A stretch of DNA of 64,000 nucleotides from Clavibacter sepedonicus (GCF_000069225.1 NC_010407.1:2418001-2482000); one strand, 5' to 3'. Shown: positions 1-8,661, counted from the first letter of the stretch. Notes: generated by a model from the sequence alone, not told the origin. Program-made: numbers and translations.

Positions 1-479
1 TGTGTTCCCGGTGCATGAACCCCTGCTCCACCCCATGGGCGAGAAATGCGAAGAGTGGATCGTAGTAGCGCAGGGTGTTCACGAACCCGATGGGCTTGGC
101 GTGCATCCCGAGTTGCGACCAGGTCGCGACTTCGAATACCTCCTCAGAAGTACCGAGGCCGCCGGGTAGAGCTACGAATGCGTCGGCAAGCCGAGCCATC
201 ATCGCCTTCCGTTCGTGCATGTCGGCGACCACGTCGCAACTCAGTAAGGCCCCTGTGGCACACCTCGAAACGCACGAGACTGTCGGGAATCACTCCCACG
301 ACCGTCCCACCCAGCGATATCACCTCGTCGGCGATGGTGCCCATGAGGCCGGTTGACGCGCCGCCGTAGACAAGGCTCATTCCGCGCTCCACCAGAGCCC
401 TGCCCAGCTCGCGTGCGGCCCGCTCGTATAGGGGCGAGGCGCCGGATGACGCTCCGCAGAACACTGCAATGGACTTCAT
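1..479 (-). pseudogene. LOG-family phosphoribohydrolase, frameshifted and cut by window edge
   Basis: The N-terminal half (start ATG at 479, GGAGAGG ribosome site just upstream) reads MKSIAVFCGASSG, then YGGASTGLMG, the nucleotide-binding pattern of TIGR00730/LOG lysine-decarboxylase-like proteins. The family hydrolyses cytokinin riboside 5'-monophosphates to free cytokinin. After LTEL, near 233-238, the frame is lost. The other frame continues correctly with [10 protein letters not shown], then [10 protein letters not shown] (the family PGGxGTxxE motif), and runs off the left edge. One extra base explains the break. It may be true decay or a sequence error. A functional copy could matter for plant interaction, but that is inference. 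It is divergent from the LacI regulator, which is also broken. Confidence 0.8.
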
Positions 480-606
480 TTGCGCCTCTCCGTAGTCATA
501 CGTAGTACTCAGCAGGGAGGAGACTAGCCCTACACTGAGGGGTGCGCAACGCTGGAGCTGCCGAGCCACGCCCGCACGGAGGGCGCACTACCCTCGAAGG
601 GACCAT

Positions 607-1603
607 GTGAACTCCACGGACGAATACCTCCCCAGGAAGCGGGTTTCGAGCCACGACGTTGCCAGAGTTGCTGAGGTGTCACAAACCACGGTGTCCCTGG
701 TGTTCTCTGGCAAGGCGAATGGCCGGGTCTCGGATCGGACACGGGAGCGCGTGCTGGATGCAGCCGACAGACTCGGCTACTCCCCCCAACACCGCAGCCC
801 GCGAGCTACGCGTCGGCTACTCGAAGACCGTCGCGCTCCTCACCCCCGTCTTGGGGAACAGCTTCTTTGCCGCTGTCCATGATTCCCTCGCCCGCTCCGC
901 GAGGATCGAGGACGTAAACGTGATCATTTATCCGCTTGCGGCCGATGACGTCTCCGCCCTCCCGCCCTTTAACCGAACTGTGGATGGCATCATCGGCTGC
1001 TCACTGGATTGGGACGAGGTCCAAGCCACCGCGCAGCGAATACCCACGGTGCTCCTTGATGCCGACCCCTCGGGGCCGGTTCCCACAGTGAATGCCGATG
1101 TCTCCGCTGGCGCGCGTGAGCTGGCGCTTCATCTGGTGAGCCGCCCGGAACGCCCCATCATCCACTTGGCGGCCGACCTGTCCTCGTGGACGTTCGAGAG
1201 TCGCGGCTCTGCGATGCGTGCCGTTCTTGAAGGCACAGGGCTCCACTACTCGATCATCCGCACGCCGGCTACCGTCGGTGCTGCCAGGGCGCAGGCGCTG
1301 CGCGTCTTCGGTCAGCGCACCATGCCACTCACCCTCGTCTGCGACACGGACGACATGGCGCTCGGGGTGTACCTCGCCGCAGCCTCACTCGGCCTGGGCA
1401 TCCCCGCCGAAGTCTCCATAGCGAGCTTTGACGATCGAGAGATAGACAAGTGGCTGGTTCCTGGGCTCACGAGCGTCAGGATTGAGGCCGAGGTGCTCGG
1501 TTCTACTGCGATGTCGCTGCTGCGCAGCTGGTGGCACGATGGCAGGCCTCCAGCTTCACGGATTATCCCCGCGACTCTGCAACTGAGAGGTTCTGTGGCC
1601 TGA
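607..1603 (+). pseudogene. LacI-family transcriptional regulator with frameshift
   Basis: GTG start at 607. Residues 13-60 hold the LacI helix-turn-helix (SSHDVARVAEVSQTTVSLVF, then RERVLDAADRLGYSP). The frame breaks at a run of six C at 782-787. Removing one C restores SPNTAARELRVGYSKTVALL and an intact periplasmic-binding-like sensor domain to the stop at 1601-1603. The rejoined product is about 330 residues, the normal LacI length. As given, the first frame ends at 882, leaving only a DNA-binding domain. The ligand cannot be told. Its divergent neighbour, the LOG-like gene, is the obvious candidate target. Confidence 0.82.
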
Positions 1604-1735
1604 CGCACAGGCTGTCAAATGGGCGGGTGATCCACGAGACGGCTGGCCAAGTTGCCGCTTGCCAAGCAGATCGCGCCCCAGAAGCTTCGCAGAGAATGCC
1701 CCCCTTCCCGCCTCGAAGCGGAGCGCCCGGCGTCG

Positions 1736-2119
1736 TCAGGCCGCCGGGCCGCCGTCCTCGGGCGCGACGGCCGAGGTGGCCGCGCCCTGGTCCTCGGCGA
1801 TGCGCGTGTGGTGGTGGATGACCTCGGCGACAATGAAGTTCAGGAATTTCTCCGCGAAGGCCGGGTCGAGCTTCGACTCCTCGGCGAGCGCGCGGAGGCG
1901 GAGGATCTGACGGCGCTCGCGCTCGGGATCCGCCGCGGGCAGCCCGTGCGCGGCCTTCAACCGGCCGACCGACTGCGTGAACTTGAACCGCTCGGCGAGC
2001 AGGTGCACGAGGGCGGCGTCGATGTTGTCGATGCTCCCGCGGATCTCCCCCAGCTCCTCGAGGGCGGCACGGGCGTCGTCGTCGAGGGGCGCCCCTGCGG
2101 GGCCGGTGTTCTCAGGCAT
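1736..2119 (-). CDS. Chorismate mutase, AroQ type
   Basis: This 127-residue all-helical protein converts chorismate to prephenate at the branch to Phe and Tyr. The central part matches the AroQ fold: IRGSIDNIDAALVHLLAERF, then QSVGRLKAAHGLPAADPERE, where the conserved Arg and Lys line the active site. It has the length of monofunctional cytoplasmic enzymes, with no signal peptide and no fused prephenate dehydratase. An Ala-rich tail follows residue 110. The start is supported by a TAGGGT hexamer ending 6 nt upstream, which suggests a leaderless message. It stands alone, separated from ohr by a strong terminator hairpin. Confidence 0.88.
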   Translation of the reverse strand: MPENTGPAGAPLDDDARAALEELGEIRGSIDNIDAALVHLLAERFKFTQSVGRLKAAHGLPAADPERERRQILRLRALAEESKLDPAFAEKFLNFIVAEVIHHHTRIAEDQGAATSAVAPEDGGPAA

Positions 2120-2125
2120 GCGATG

Positions 2126-2131
2126 ACCCTA
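2126..2131 (-). promoter_or_regulatory. -10 box of a probable leaderless promoter (chorismate mutase)
   Basis: On the minus strand TAGGGT ends 6 nt before the ATG at 2119. No -35 box is evident. Confidence 0.5.
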
Positions 2132-2152
2132 CCCATCCGCGCCTGGACGACG

Positions 2153-2185
2153 GAGGCGGGCGTCCCCGATGGGGACGCCCGCCTC
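2153..2185 (-). terminator. Perfect 15-bp hairpin terminator after ohr
   Basis: Arms 2153-2167 and 2171-2185 are exact inverted repeats around a GAT loop. The hairpin lies 16 bp beyond the ohr stop and before the chorismate mutase start, so it should stop ohr transcription. There is no U tract, as is common in high-GC actinobacteria. Confidence 0.7.
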
Positions 2186-2201
2186 TGCTCGCTCGGGTGG
2201 A

Positions 2202-2621
2202 TCAGTCGACGATGGTGACCTTCACGTCGATGTTGCCGCGCGTGGCGTTGGAGTACGGGCAGACCTGGTGGGCCGCGTCCGCGATCTCCTGGCGGCGCTC
2301 GGGCGCCACGTTGGGGAGGTAGACGTCGAGCTCGACCGCGAGGCCGAAGCCGCCCTGGCCGTTGTCGCCGATGGAGACGCTGGCGGAGACGCCGGCGTCC
2401 TTCGTGTCGACGCCGGCGTTCTTGCCGACGAGGTGGGTGGCGCCGAGGAAGCAGGCGCTGTACCCGGCGGCGAAGAGCTGCTCGGGGTTCGTGCCCTCGC
2501 CCGAGCCGCCCATCTCCTTGGGGGGACGGGTATCGAAGTCGATGCGGTCGTCCTCGCTGCGGACGTGTCCGTCGCGTCCTCCGCCGGAGGCGTGCGCGAT
2601 AGCGGTGTAGATGGGTTCCAT
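2202..2621 (-). CDS. Organic hydroperoxide resistance protein (Ohr/OsmC family)
   Basis: The 139-residue protein is a thiol peroxidase that reduces organic hydroperoxides. Two catalytic cysteines lie in the expected contexts: YSACFLGA near residue 55 and VCPYSNATRGN near residue 120. The second context (CPYSxATRGN) is specific to the Ohr branch, and the protein has the usual Ohr length. MEPIYTA is the normal start. No MarR-type OhrR regulator lies next to it, unlike in many bacteria, so control must come from elsewhere. It is a single-gene unit closed by a perfect hairpin. Confidence 0.92.
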   Translation of the reverse strand: MEPIYTAIAHASGGGRDGHVRSEDDRIDFDTRPPKEMGGSGEGTNPEQLFAAGYSACFLGATHLVGKNAGVDTKDAGVSASVSIGDNGQGGFGLAVELDVYLPNVAPERRQEIADAAHQVCPYSNATRGNIDVKVTIVD

Positions 2622-2792
2622 GCATCCATCAGACCACGACGGGGCTGGGAGCGCGCGCCGCCCGCGGTGGACGTTCGCGGCACGGACGGTGGATCGCGGG
2701 CGAACGCGGCGGATGCATCGTGCGCGGCCCGGCCGGCCGCCCGGGCGCGTCGCGGCGGCTCCTCCGGGCGCGTCGTGGCGGCCCGCCAGCGG

Positions 2793-3491
2793 TCAGGGCA
2801 GCAGGCCCGAGCGGTAGCCCCACACGACGGTCTGCAGGCGGTCGCGGGTGCCGAGCTTCGTCATGATCCGCGTGAGGTGCGACTTCACGGTGCTGGTCTC
2901 GATCACGAGCCGGCCGCCGATCTCGTCGTTGGAGAGGCCGTCGCCGAGGAGCCGCACGATGTCCTGCTCGCGCGGCGTGAGGACCTCGACGCCGGGGTGC
3001 ACGGCGGACGCGACCCGGCGTCGCGTGAACTCGTCCATCACACGGCGGGTGGTCACGCCGTCGAGGGCGGCGCGGCCCTCGGCGAGCGCGCGCACGGCCT
3101 GGATGAACTCCTCGGGCTCCGCGTCCTTGAGCACGAAGCCGCGCGCGCCCGCCTCGAGCGCGCCGAAGACGTACTCGTCGAGGTCGAAGGTGGTGGCGAC
3201 CAGGACGGCGGGGCCCTGCGGATCGTCGCCGGGCGCGCGCGCCGGGGTGTCCGCCTTCGCGTCCGCATGCGCATCCGCTCCGGTGATCGCGCGGGTCGCC
3301 TCGATGCCGTCGCCGCCGGGCATCCGCACGTCCATCACCACGACGTCGGGCGCGAGGCGGCGCACGAGCTCCACCGCCTCGCGGCCGCCCGACGCCTCGC
3401 CGACCACCTCGATGCCGCCGGCCGTCTCGAGCACGACGCGGAAGCCGGCGCGGACGATGGACTGGTCGTCGACCAGCACCACGCGGATCAC
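2793..3491 (-). CDS. NarL/LuxR-type response regulator
   Basis: Receiver domain (residues about 2-130) with acidic pair DD8-9 and phospho-acceptor D54 in VVMDVRMPGGDG, followed by a LuxR helix-turn-helix at about 165-225 (LTPREQDIVRLLGDGLSNDE). The GTG start at 3491 overlaps the kinase stop by 3 bases, showing translational coupling. An Ala/Asp-rich insertion of about 20 residues, ADAHADAKADTPARAP, sits between helix 3 and strand 4 of the receiver, where family members have a short loop. It is presumably phosphorylated by the adjacent kinase and is last in a three-gene operon. The target genes are unknown. Confidence 0.92.
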   Translation of the reverse strand: MIRVVLVDDQSIVRAGFRVVLETAGGIEVVGEASGGREAVELVRRLAPDVVVMDVRMPGGDGIEATRAITGADAHADAKADTPARAPGDDPQGPAVLVATTFDLDEYVFGALEAGARGFVLKDAEPEEFIQAVRALAEGRAALDGVTTRRVMDEFTRRRVASAVHPGVEVLTPREQDIVRLLGDGLSNDEIGGRLVIETSTVKSHLTRIMTKLGTRDRLQTVVWGYRSGLLP

Positions 3492-4924
3492 GCGTCGGCC
3501 CCCTGCGCCGATGCGGGCCCGGCCGGCACGGGCGCCGTCGGGACGGGCGCGGCCGGGACGGGCGCGGCCGGGACGGGCTCGACCGGCAGCTCGAGGCGCA
3601 CGCGCCAGGTGCCGGATGCGGTGGGGCCCGCCTCCAGGCGGCCGCCGACGAGCGCGGCCCGCTCGCGCATCCCGACCAGGCCGTAGCCGGGCGCCGTCGC
3701 CTGTGCCGCAGCGGGCAGCGCGTTCTCGATGGTGAGCGCGATGCGCGCGGGGCCGGCCTCGGTGGTGAGGGTCACGGCGGATCCGGGCGCGTGCCGCCGG
3801 GCGTTCGCGAGCGCCTCCTGCACGGTGCGGTACGCGGTGACGTCGGCGAGCGGCGCGAGCGCGGGCGCGTCGCCGGTCGCGCGCTCCTCGACCTCGGTGC
3901 CCGACGTGCGGGCCGCCGCCACGAGGCCCGGGAGGTCGGCGAGGCCGGGCACGGGGGCGGTGCCCGCGTCGCCGCCGCCCTCGCCGTCGGACGTCTGGCG
4001 GAGGATCCCGACGATGGAGCGCAGCGCGTCGAGCGTCTCGCGGCCCTGGACGCGGATCCCCCGCAGCGACTCGCGGGCGCGCTCGGGATCGAGGTCCACG
4101 AGGCGCTCGGCGGCGCCCGCCTGCACGACGAGCGCCGTGAGGTGGTGCGCGGCCACGTCGTGCAGCTCGCGCGCCATGCGGGTGCGCTCGGCGGCGACCG
4201 CGGCGCGGGTGAGCGCCGCCTGGTGCTCCACGGTCTCGACGGCGCGCGCGAGCACGTCGCGGTCGTGCCGGCGGCGGAGCGCGACCCAGGAGCCGACGGC
4301 GGCGCTCGCGACGGCGATGAGGATCCCGCTGGCGAGGAGCGACGCCGCCTCCACCAGGCTGGGGAGGCCGAGGGGCACGCGGACCACCCCGGGCATGAGC
4401 TCCGCGCGCAGCCAGGCGGTGGCGGCCAGGACGGCGCCGACCGCCTCGATCCCGAGGGCCGCGGCGACGATCCTCGCGGCCGGCCCCACCGGCAGCCGCA
4501 CGCCGACCGTGTACGCGGCGACCACGGGGGCGGCCGCCCAGAAGACGAAGCCGGGCGGCAGCGCCGCCACGAGCCCGGCCTGCAGCACCGAGACCGCGAG
4601 GAGCACGGCGCGCGGGTGGCGGCGGCGCGCGGCGAGGGGTGCGCACTGGGCGACCGCGAGGATCCCGACGACCCAGCCCTGCGCCGGCGACGTCGAGCGG
4701 GCCGTGCCGTCCGCCCACGCGAGCGCCAGGAGCACGACGAGGAGCCCGAGCGTGACTGCGGCCCAGGCGACCGCGGCGACCGCGTCGCGCCCGGCGTCGG
4801 TGCGGATCCCGAGCCGTTCGAGGCCGCGCCGCACGCGGTCGCCGAGGGCGAGGCCCGGGCGGGCGGATGCGGGCGGGACGGGCGCGCCGCCGCCCGCGGC
4901 GGGCGCGGGTGTCGGGTCGGTCAC
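3488..4924 (-). CDS. Sensor histidine kinase, HisKA_3 type
   Basis: The 478-residue membrane kinase has about five or six hydrophobic segments between residues 47 and 215, then the dimerisation box ARELHDVAAHH with H255 as phospho-acceptor. The HATPase_c region shows the N box (ALANARRHA) and G box (GYGLVGMRERA). This is the DesK/NarX-like class paired with LuxR-type regulators. The GTG start at 4924 is the first start after the upstream gene. The last 30 residues are a Pro-Val-Ala repeat encoded by 15-bp tandem units. The stimulus is unknown. The cotranscribed serine hydrolase upstream suggests a cell-envelope signal, which is inference. Confidence 0.9.
   Translation of the reverse strand: MTDPTPAPAAGGGAPVPPASARPGLALGDRVRRGLERLGIRTDAGRDAVAAVAWAAVTLGLLVVLLALAWADGTARSTSPAQGWVVGILAVAQCAPLAARRRHPRAVLLAVSVLQAGLVAALPPGFVFWAAAPVVAAYTVGVRLPVGPAARIVAAALGIEAVGAVLAATAWLRAELMPGVVRVPLGLPSLVEAASLLASGILIAVASAAVGSWVALRRRHDRDVLARAVETVEHQAALTRAAVAAERTRMARELHDVAAHHLTALVVQAGAAERLVDLDPERARESLRGIRVQGRETLDALRSIVGILRQTSDGEGGGDAGTAPVPGLADLPGLVAAARTSGTEVEERATGDAPALAPLADVTAYRTVQEALANARRHAPGSAVTLTTEAGPARIALTIENALPAAAQATAPGYGLVGMRERAALVGGRLEAGPTASGTWRVRLELPVEPVPAAPVPAAPVPTAPVPAGPASAQGADA
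3522..3581. repeat. 15-bp tandem repeat (4 units) in the kinase 3' end
   Basis: Four near-identical 15-bp units (for example GCCGGGACGGGCGCG on the plus strand) encode the PVPAA/PVPTA pentapeptide repeat at the kinase C-terminus. The unit length keeps frame, so copy number may vary without harming the catalytic core. Confidence 0.75.
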
Positions 4925-4965
4925 GCTCCGAGCATGCCAGGCACGGCGCCCGTCGCGGCCCGGCA

Positions 4966-6999
4966 TCAGTAGCTCACGCTCGGCGCGAGCAGCCGGAACC
5001 CGACCGCGAAGGCGGCGACGGCGACCAGCGCGAGGACGACGAGGATCCGGCCGGCGACGACCCAGGCCCCGCGCCGGGTGCGCACGGCCTGCCGGGCGGC
5101 GAGCGCGGCGGGGATCACCGCGAGGGCGCCGAGGACCTGCAGCACCTGCAGGGTGCGGAGCGTGGCGGCGGACACGTCGACGAGCGCCAGCAGGGTCACG
5201 GCCTGCCCGATGCGCGAGAGCAGGTGGGCGCGGCTGCGGCGGGGTCGGGGCGCGGCCGTGACGGCGGTGTCGGCGCGGGCGGCCCGGCGTCGGCCGATCC
5301 CGGCGATCGCGGTGGCAGGCCACGCGACGACCGAGACGAGGAGCACGGCGACGGCGACGAGCAGCAGGGGCATCGCCACGGACGCGACCTGCCACGGCTC
5401 GGCCCGCAGCAGCGTGAAGGACGCGCCCCAGGAGATCGCGTCGACCGGCCCGCCGTCGGCGGAGGCGCGGGTCGCGAGCACGGCGTCGCCGCCCACCTCG
5501 CGCCACAGGTCGTCGCCCGCCTTCTCGTAGACGCCCGTCGTGACGCCGAGCGGCTTCGGCGTGACGGCGATGGTGCCGTCGGCGCGCGGGACGATCTCGG
5601 TCTGGCCGCTGAGGTTCAGGAGCGCGCCCGGGTTGGAGAAAGGCGAGCGGGAGGAGAGCCACGTGCCGGCGAGCGCGGCGGCGGCCTCGGGATCGCCCGC
5701 GGGCGCGGCGGATGCGGCGCTGCCGTCGGCCGCGGCGTCGTGCGCGCGGAGGTACCGGTCGGCGAAGCCTTGCAGCACGGTCGTCCGCAGCTCGAGGGTG
5801 TCGACGGCGTCGCGGCCGTTGCCGTTGAAGGTCACGAAGATGCCGGCGTCGCTGTCCGGGAACATGCGCATCGCCGTGTGGAAGACGTTGGTGTCGCCGT
5901 CGTGGCCGAACGCGGGGACGCCGGGCGTGCTGTCGTCGAAGAAGGCGAGGTCCATGCGCTGGCCGGCGGCGAGGCTGCCGAGCTGGTCGGCGCCGAGGGC
6001 GGGGCGGTGCATCTCGTCGAGGGTGGCCGGATCCAGCAGCGCCTGGTCGGCGGGCAGGTCGCCGAGGTGGCCGAGCATGAAGCGGGCCATGTCGGATGCG
6101 GTGGCCGAGAGCGCGCCGGCCGGTGCCGCGTTCACGACCTCGACCGGGTACGCCGGTTGCGTGTCGTCGGGGTAGCCCTTCGCGAGGCGTGCCGCGAGGT
6201 CGTCGGGCAGCGGCTGCGCGAACGACGACGAGGCCATGCCGGCGCGGTCGAGCACCTCCTGCTGCACGAGGTCGACGAACGGCTTCCCCGCGACGCGCTC
6301 GGCGACGTAGCCGGCGAGGCTCGCGCCATAGTTCGAGTATGCGGGCGTGGTGCCGGGCACGAAGACCTGCGCCGGCGGATCCGTCCTCATCACGTCGCCG
6401 AGGTCGCGCTCGCTGCCGGGCAGGCCGATGAGGCCCGTGATGACCTCCTCGAACCCGGCCGTGTGGGTGAGGAGGTGGCGCAGCGTCACGGCGCCCTTCG
6501 GGGTGTCGAGGTCGAAGTCGAGGTACTGCTGCACGTCGGCGTCGAGGTCGAGTCGGCCCTCCTCGACGAGCTGCATGACGGCGGTGGCGGAGACCACCTT
6601 GCTCACGGATCCGACACGGAACAGGGTGTCGTCGGGATCCACCGGGCGGGCGGGCGAGCCCTCGGTGCCGGTGTCGGCGAGGCCGTAGCCGCGGGAGGTG
6701 AGGACCTGGCCGTCCGCGACGACCGAGACGGCGGCGCCGGGGATCCCGGTCGTCTGGAGCGCCGAGCCGACGACGCCGTCGAGCCAGGTGTCGACGTCCG
6801 CCCGCGTGAGGTCGTGGCCGCCGGGCTGGTGCTGCGGCGGGGCCGGGGGCGGGGGATCCGCGGGGGTCGCGGAGGTGGCGGCGCCCGCGGCGAGCGGGAG
6901 GGCGACGGCCAGGGCGAGCGCGCCCACGGTCGCGGCGAGGCGCCGGGAGCGGCGGCCGCGGGTCGGGGCGGCGGGGGTGGAGCGGGGTGTCGTGTCCAT
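4966..6999 (-). CDS. Secreted serine hydrolase (beta-lactamase/PBP class C fold) with membrane tail
   Basis: 677 residues. Residues 1-42 are an Arg-rich signal peptide or anchor. The catalytic domain (about 65-430) has SVSK (S131, K134), the YSN tyrosine motif and FGHDG in place of KTG, the three class C/PBP4-like motifs. After a C-terminal beta-rich region come about four transmembrane helices (about 545-670). Related proteins act on D-amino-acid peptides or esters, and the substrate cannot be predicted. Its stop lies 41 bp before the kinase start, so hydrolase, kinase and regulator likely form one operon. A 13-bp tandem repeat lies in its upstream region. Confidence 0.85.
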   Translation of the reverse strand: MDTTPRSTPAAPTRGRRSRRLAATVGALALAVALPLAAGAATSATPADPPPPAPPQHQPGGHDLTRADVDTWLDGVVGSALQTTGIPGAAVSVVADGQVLTSRGYGLADTGTEGSPARPVDPDDTLFRVGSVSKVVSATAVMQLVEEGRLDLDADVQQYLDFDLDTPKGAVTLRHLLTHTAGFEEVITGLIGLPGSERDLGDVMRTDPPAQVFVPGTTPAYSNYGASLAGYVAERVAGKPFVDLVQQEVLDRAGMASSSFAQPLPDDLAARLAKGYPDDTQPAYPVEVVNAAPAGALSATASDMARFMLGHLGDLPADQALLDPATLDEMHRPALGADQLGSLAAGQRMDLAFFDDSTPGVPAFGHDGDTNVFHTAMRMFPDSDAGIFVTFNGNGRDAVDTLELRTTVLQGFADRYLRAHDAAADGSAASAAPAGDPEAAAALAGTWLSSRSPFSNPGALLNLSGQTEIVPRADGTIAVTPKPLGVTTGVYEKAGDDLWREVGGDAVLATRASADGGPVDAISWGASFTLLRAEPWQVASVAMPLLLVAVAVLLVSVVAWPATAIAGIGRRRAARADTAVTAAPRPRRSRAHLLSRIGQAVTLLALVDVSAATLRTLQVLQVLGALAVIPAALAARQAVRTRRGAWVVAGRILVVLALVAVAAFAVGFRLLAPSVSY

Positions 7000-7110
7000 G
7001 CCCGCAACGCTCCCGGCTGGGCCGCTCGCGCACAGGGCGCGGGAGTCGGCACCCGGGTTGCGGCTCGAGTCGCAGGCGCGAGGCGACGGGGGGGCGGGCG
7101 ACGGGCGCGG

Positions 7111-7189
7111 GCGTCGGGCGCAGGTCTCGGGCGCAGGTCTCGGTCGCGGGCCTCGGGCGCAGGTCTCGGTCGCAGGTCTCGGGCGTCAG
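7111..7189. repeat. 13-bp tandem repeat upstream of the serine hydrolase operon
   Basis: About six imperfect copies of GTCTCGGGCGCAG run head to tail in the 218-bp gap between the serine hydrolase start (6999) and the VOC gene stop (7218). The last copy is 14 bp. The array lies where the operon promoter should be. Confidence 0.8.
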
Positions 7190-7217
7190 CGCTCAGGTGG
7201 GCCGCAGGCGTCGGGCT

Positions 7218-7610
7218 TCAGGCGTCCGCGACGAGCTCGACCTTGAACCGCTCGCCGTCCTCGAGGAAGGCGGCGTGGTGGTCGGGCCCGCCGGCGTGGG
7301 GGTGCCAGTCGGCGTAGAGGCGCGCCCAGCCGTGGTCGGGCGCCGCCGCCCAGAGCCGGTCGACGTCGGCGGCGGATCCCGCGTGGAACGCGAGGTGACT
7401 GAGGCCCGCGGCGCGCCGGTCGTGCGGGGCGTCGCGCGGGGCCCGGGCGATCACGATGTAGGCGTCGCCAAGGCGGAGGCTCCGGCCGTCGGCCCAGCTG
7501 ACGTCCTCCGCGTAGCCGAGCTCGCCGAGGATCCAGCCCCAGGAGGCCAGCGCCGCATCGAGGTCGCGCACCTGCAGCTCCACATGGTGGAGGGATCCGC
7601 GGGCCGTCAC
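7218..7610 (-). CDS. VOC (glyoxalase/bleomycin resistance) family protein
   Basis: 130-residue single VOC protein with two beta-alpha-beta-beta-beta modules: LHHVELQVRDLDAALASWGW at the N-terminus and AGLSHLAFHAGSAADVDRLW in the second half, ending with FKVELVAD. Likely metal ligands are His9 or His10, a His in the second module and the terminal Glu. Substrate is unknown. The GTG start at 7610 overlaps the stop of the upstream 90-residue gene by 4 bp, so the two are coupled. Confidence 0.8.
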   Translation of the reverse strand: MTARGSLHHVELQVRDLDAALASWGWILGELGYAEDVSWADGRSLRLGDAYIVIARAPRDAPHDRRAAGLSHLAFHAGSAADVDRLWAAAPDHGWARLYADWHPHAGGPDHHAAFLEDGERFKVELVADA

Positions 7611-7879
7611 GCGGGGCGGCGTCGCGCGACGGCGTGCTGCGCGAGGAACGCGCCCGACTTCAGCGTCAGCCGCGGCTCGGCCCGGCGCAGGAGCCGGGTC
7701 GCCGTCACGGGGTCGACCCCGCGCGCCGGGTCCGCCTCCGTGAGCGTCCGCTCCGCCCACTCCAGCGCGGCGAGCGGCGGCTGCCCGCTCCGAGCGGCGG
7801 GCCCGCCGAAGACCGCGTGCAGCCGGGCGCGCGGATCCTCCCGGTCGCCGAACACCATGGCCGCCCACCTGCTCTGCAT
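7607..7879 (-). CDS. Small hypothetical protein coupled to the VOC gene
   Basis: 90 residues, soluble, no family recognised. It begins MQSRWAAMVFGDREDP and ends with a basic AVARRRPA tail. The ATG at 7879 was chosen because the coding pattern becomes Arg-rich and unconvincing upstream. The 4-bp overlap with the VOC gene supports its reality. Confidence 0.6.
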   Translation of the reverse strand: MQSRWAAMVFGDREDPRARLHAVFGGPAARSGQPPLAALEWAERTLTEADPARGVDPVTATRLLRRAEPRLTLKSGAFLAQHAVARRRPA

Positions 7880-8052
7880 CGTGCGTCTCCCGTCGTCGCG
7901 TCGTCCCCTCCACGGTAGGGAGGAGGCCGCCGCGGTCGCGTCCGCCGCACGGGGGACGCTTCCCGCGCGTGGCGTTCCCGGACGCCGTATGGTGAGCCCG
8001 TCGCCCCGGATCGCCGGGGCCGAACGACGCGCCGCCGACGTCCGAACGTCAC

Positions 8053-8661
8053 GTGCGCGAGCTGGTCCACGATGCACGCGCCGCTGCCTCCCCCGGCCCG
8101 GCGCGCCGCCCCGCAGGACCGGGCACGGCTTCCCGGCCGGTCCCGACGCTGCGTTCCGTCACACCGATGTGCACCTCCCGGAGGCACTCCATCTCCCACA
8201 TCCGCTGCTACCCCGCCGTCGACGCCGCGCGCGTCCACGCCAGCGCGCCGCCACCGCCCGAGGACGCCGATCCCGGCAGCCGCAGCTACCTCGACTTCGC
8301 CGTGGTCGCCGAGCACGACGGCCCCCACGCCGTCGCCGTCACCTACGACCACTGCGCGCCCACCCCGCTGGCCCTCGGCTTCGCCCTCGACCGCGCGCAG
8401 ACCCGCACCGTGCGCTACCCGCCGCTCGCCGCGGGCGCCACCCGGCGGACGCTCGTCCTCGACGTCGAGATGCGCCGCGGACCCGGCGTGATCCGCGTGG
8501 CCGAGGGCCCGGAGGACGCCCGGCTGCACGTGCACTCGCTCCGCGTCACGCGGATCCGCCCCGGCGAGGAGGCGGACGACATCATCGCCGCCCCGGCCGC
8601 GTCGGGCACGTTCGCGGTGGATGCGGACGCGGAGGCGGAGCCCGAGGCGGACGCCGCGTAG
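8053..8661 (+). CDS. Hypothetical protein, possibly beta-sandwich
   Basis: Up to 202 residues from the GTG at 8053. The N-terminal 38 residues look poorly conserved in composition, and the ATG at 8167 (MCTSRRHSISH) is an equally good start, giving 164 residues. The core alternates hydrophobic strands (SYLDFAVVAEHDGPHAVAVT, then TLVLDVEMRRGPGVIRVAEG) in a way that recalls carbohydrate-binding beta-sandwich modules, but no diagnostic residue is present. The C-terminus is acidic and Ala-rich. No function can be assigned. Confidence 0.5.
   Translation: MRELVHDARAAASPGPARRPAGPGTASRPVPTLRSVTPMCTSRRHSISHIRCYPAVDAARVHASAPPPPEDADPGSRSYLDFAVVAEHDGPHAVAVTYDHCAPTPLALGFALDRAQTRTVRYPPLAAGATRRTLVLDVEMRRGPGVIRVAEGPEDARLHVHSLRVTRIRPGEEADDIIAAPAASGTFAVDADAEAEPEADAA

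Noticed and set aside
782..787. Programmed translational frameshift in the LacI gene
   Set aside because: No slippery heptamer or downstream pseudoknot was evident; three other genes show unrelated single-base breaks, which favours mutation or error.
2169..3686. Long plus-strand open frame of 505 residues
   Set aside because: Arg/Ala/Val-rich shadow of ohr and the response regulator on the other strand; no motif.
4867..7317. Plus-strand open frame of 816 residues
   Set aside because: Antisense shadow of the kinase and serine hydrolase, low complexity (Gly/Arg/Asp/Glu). The true genes have full domain motifs.
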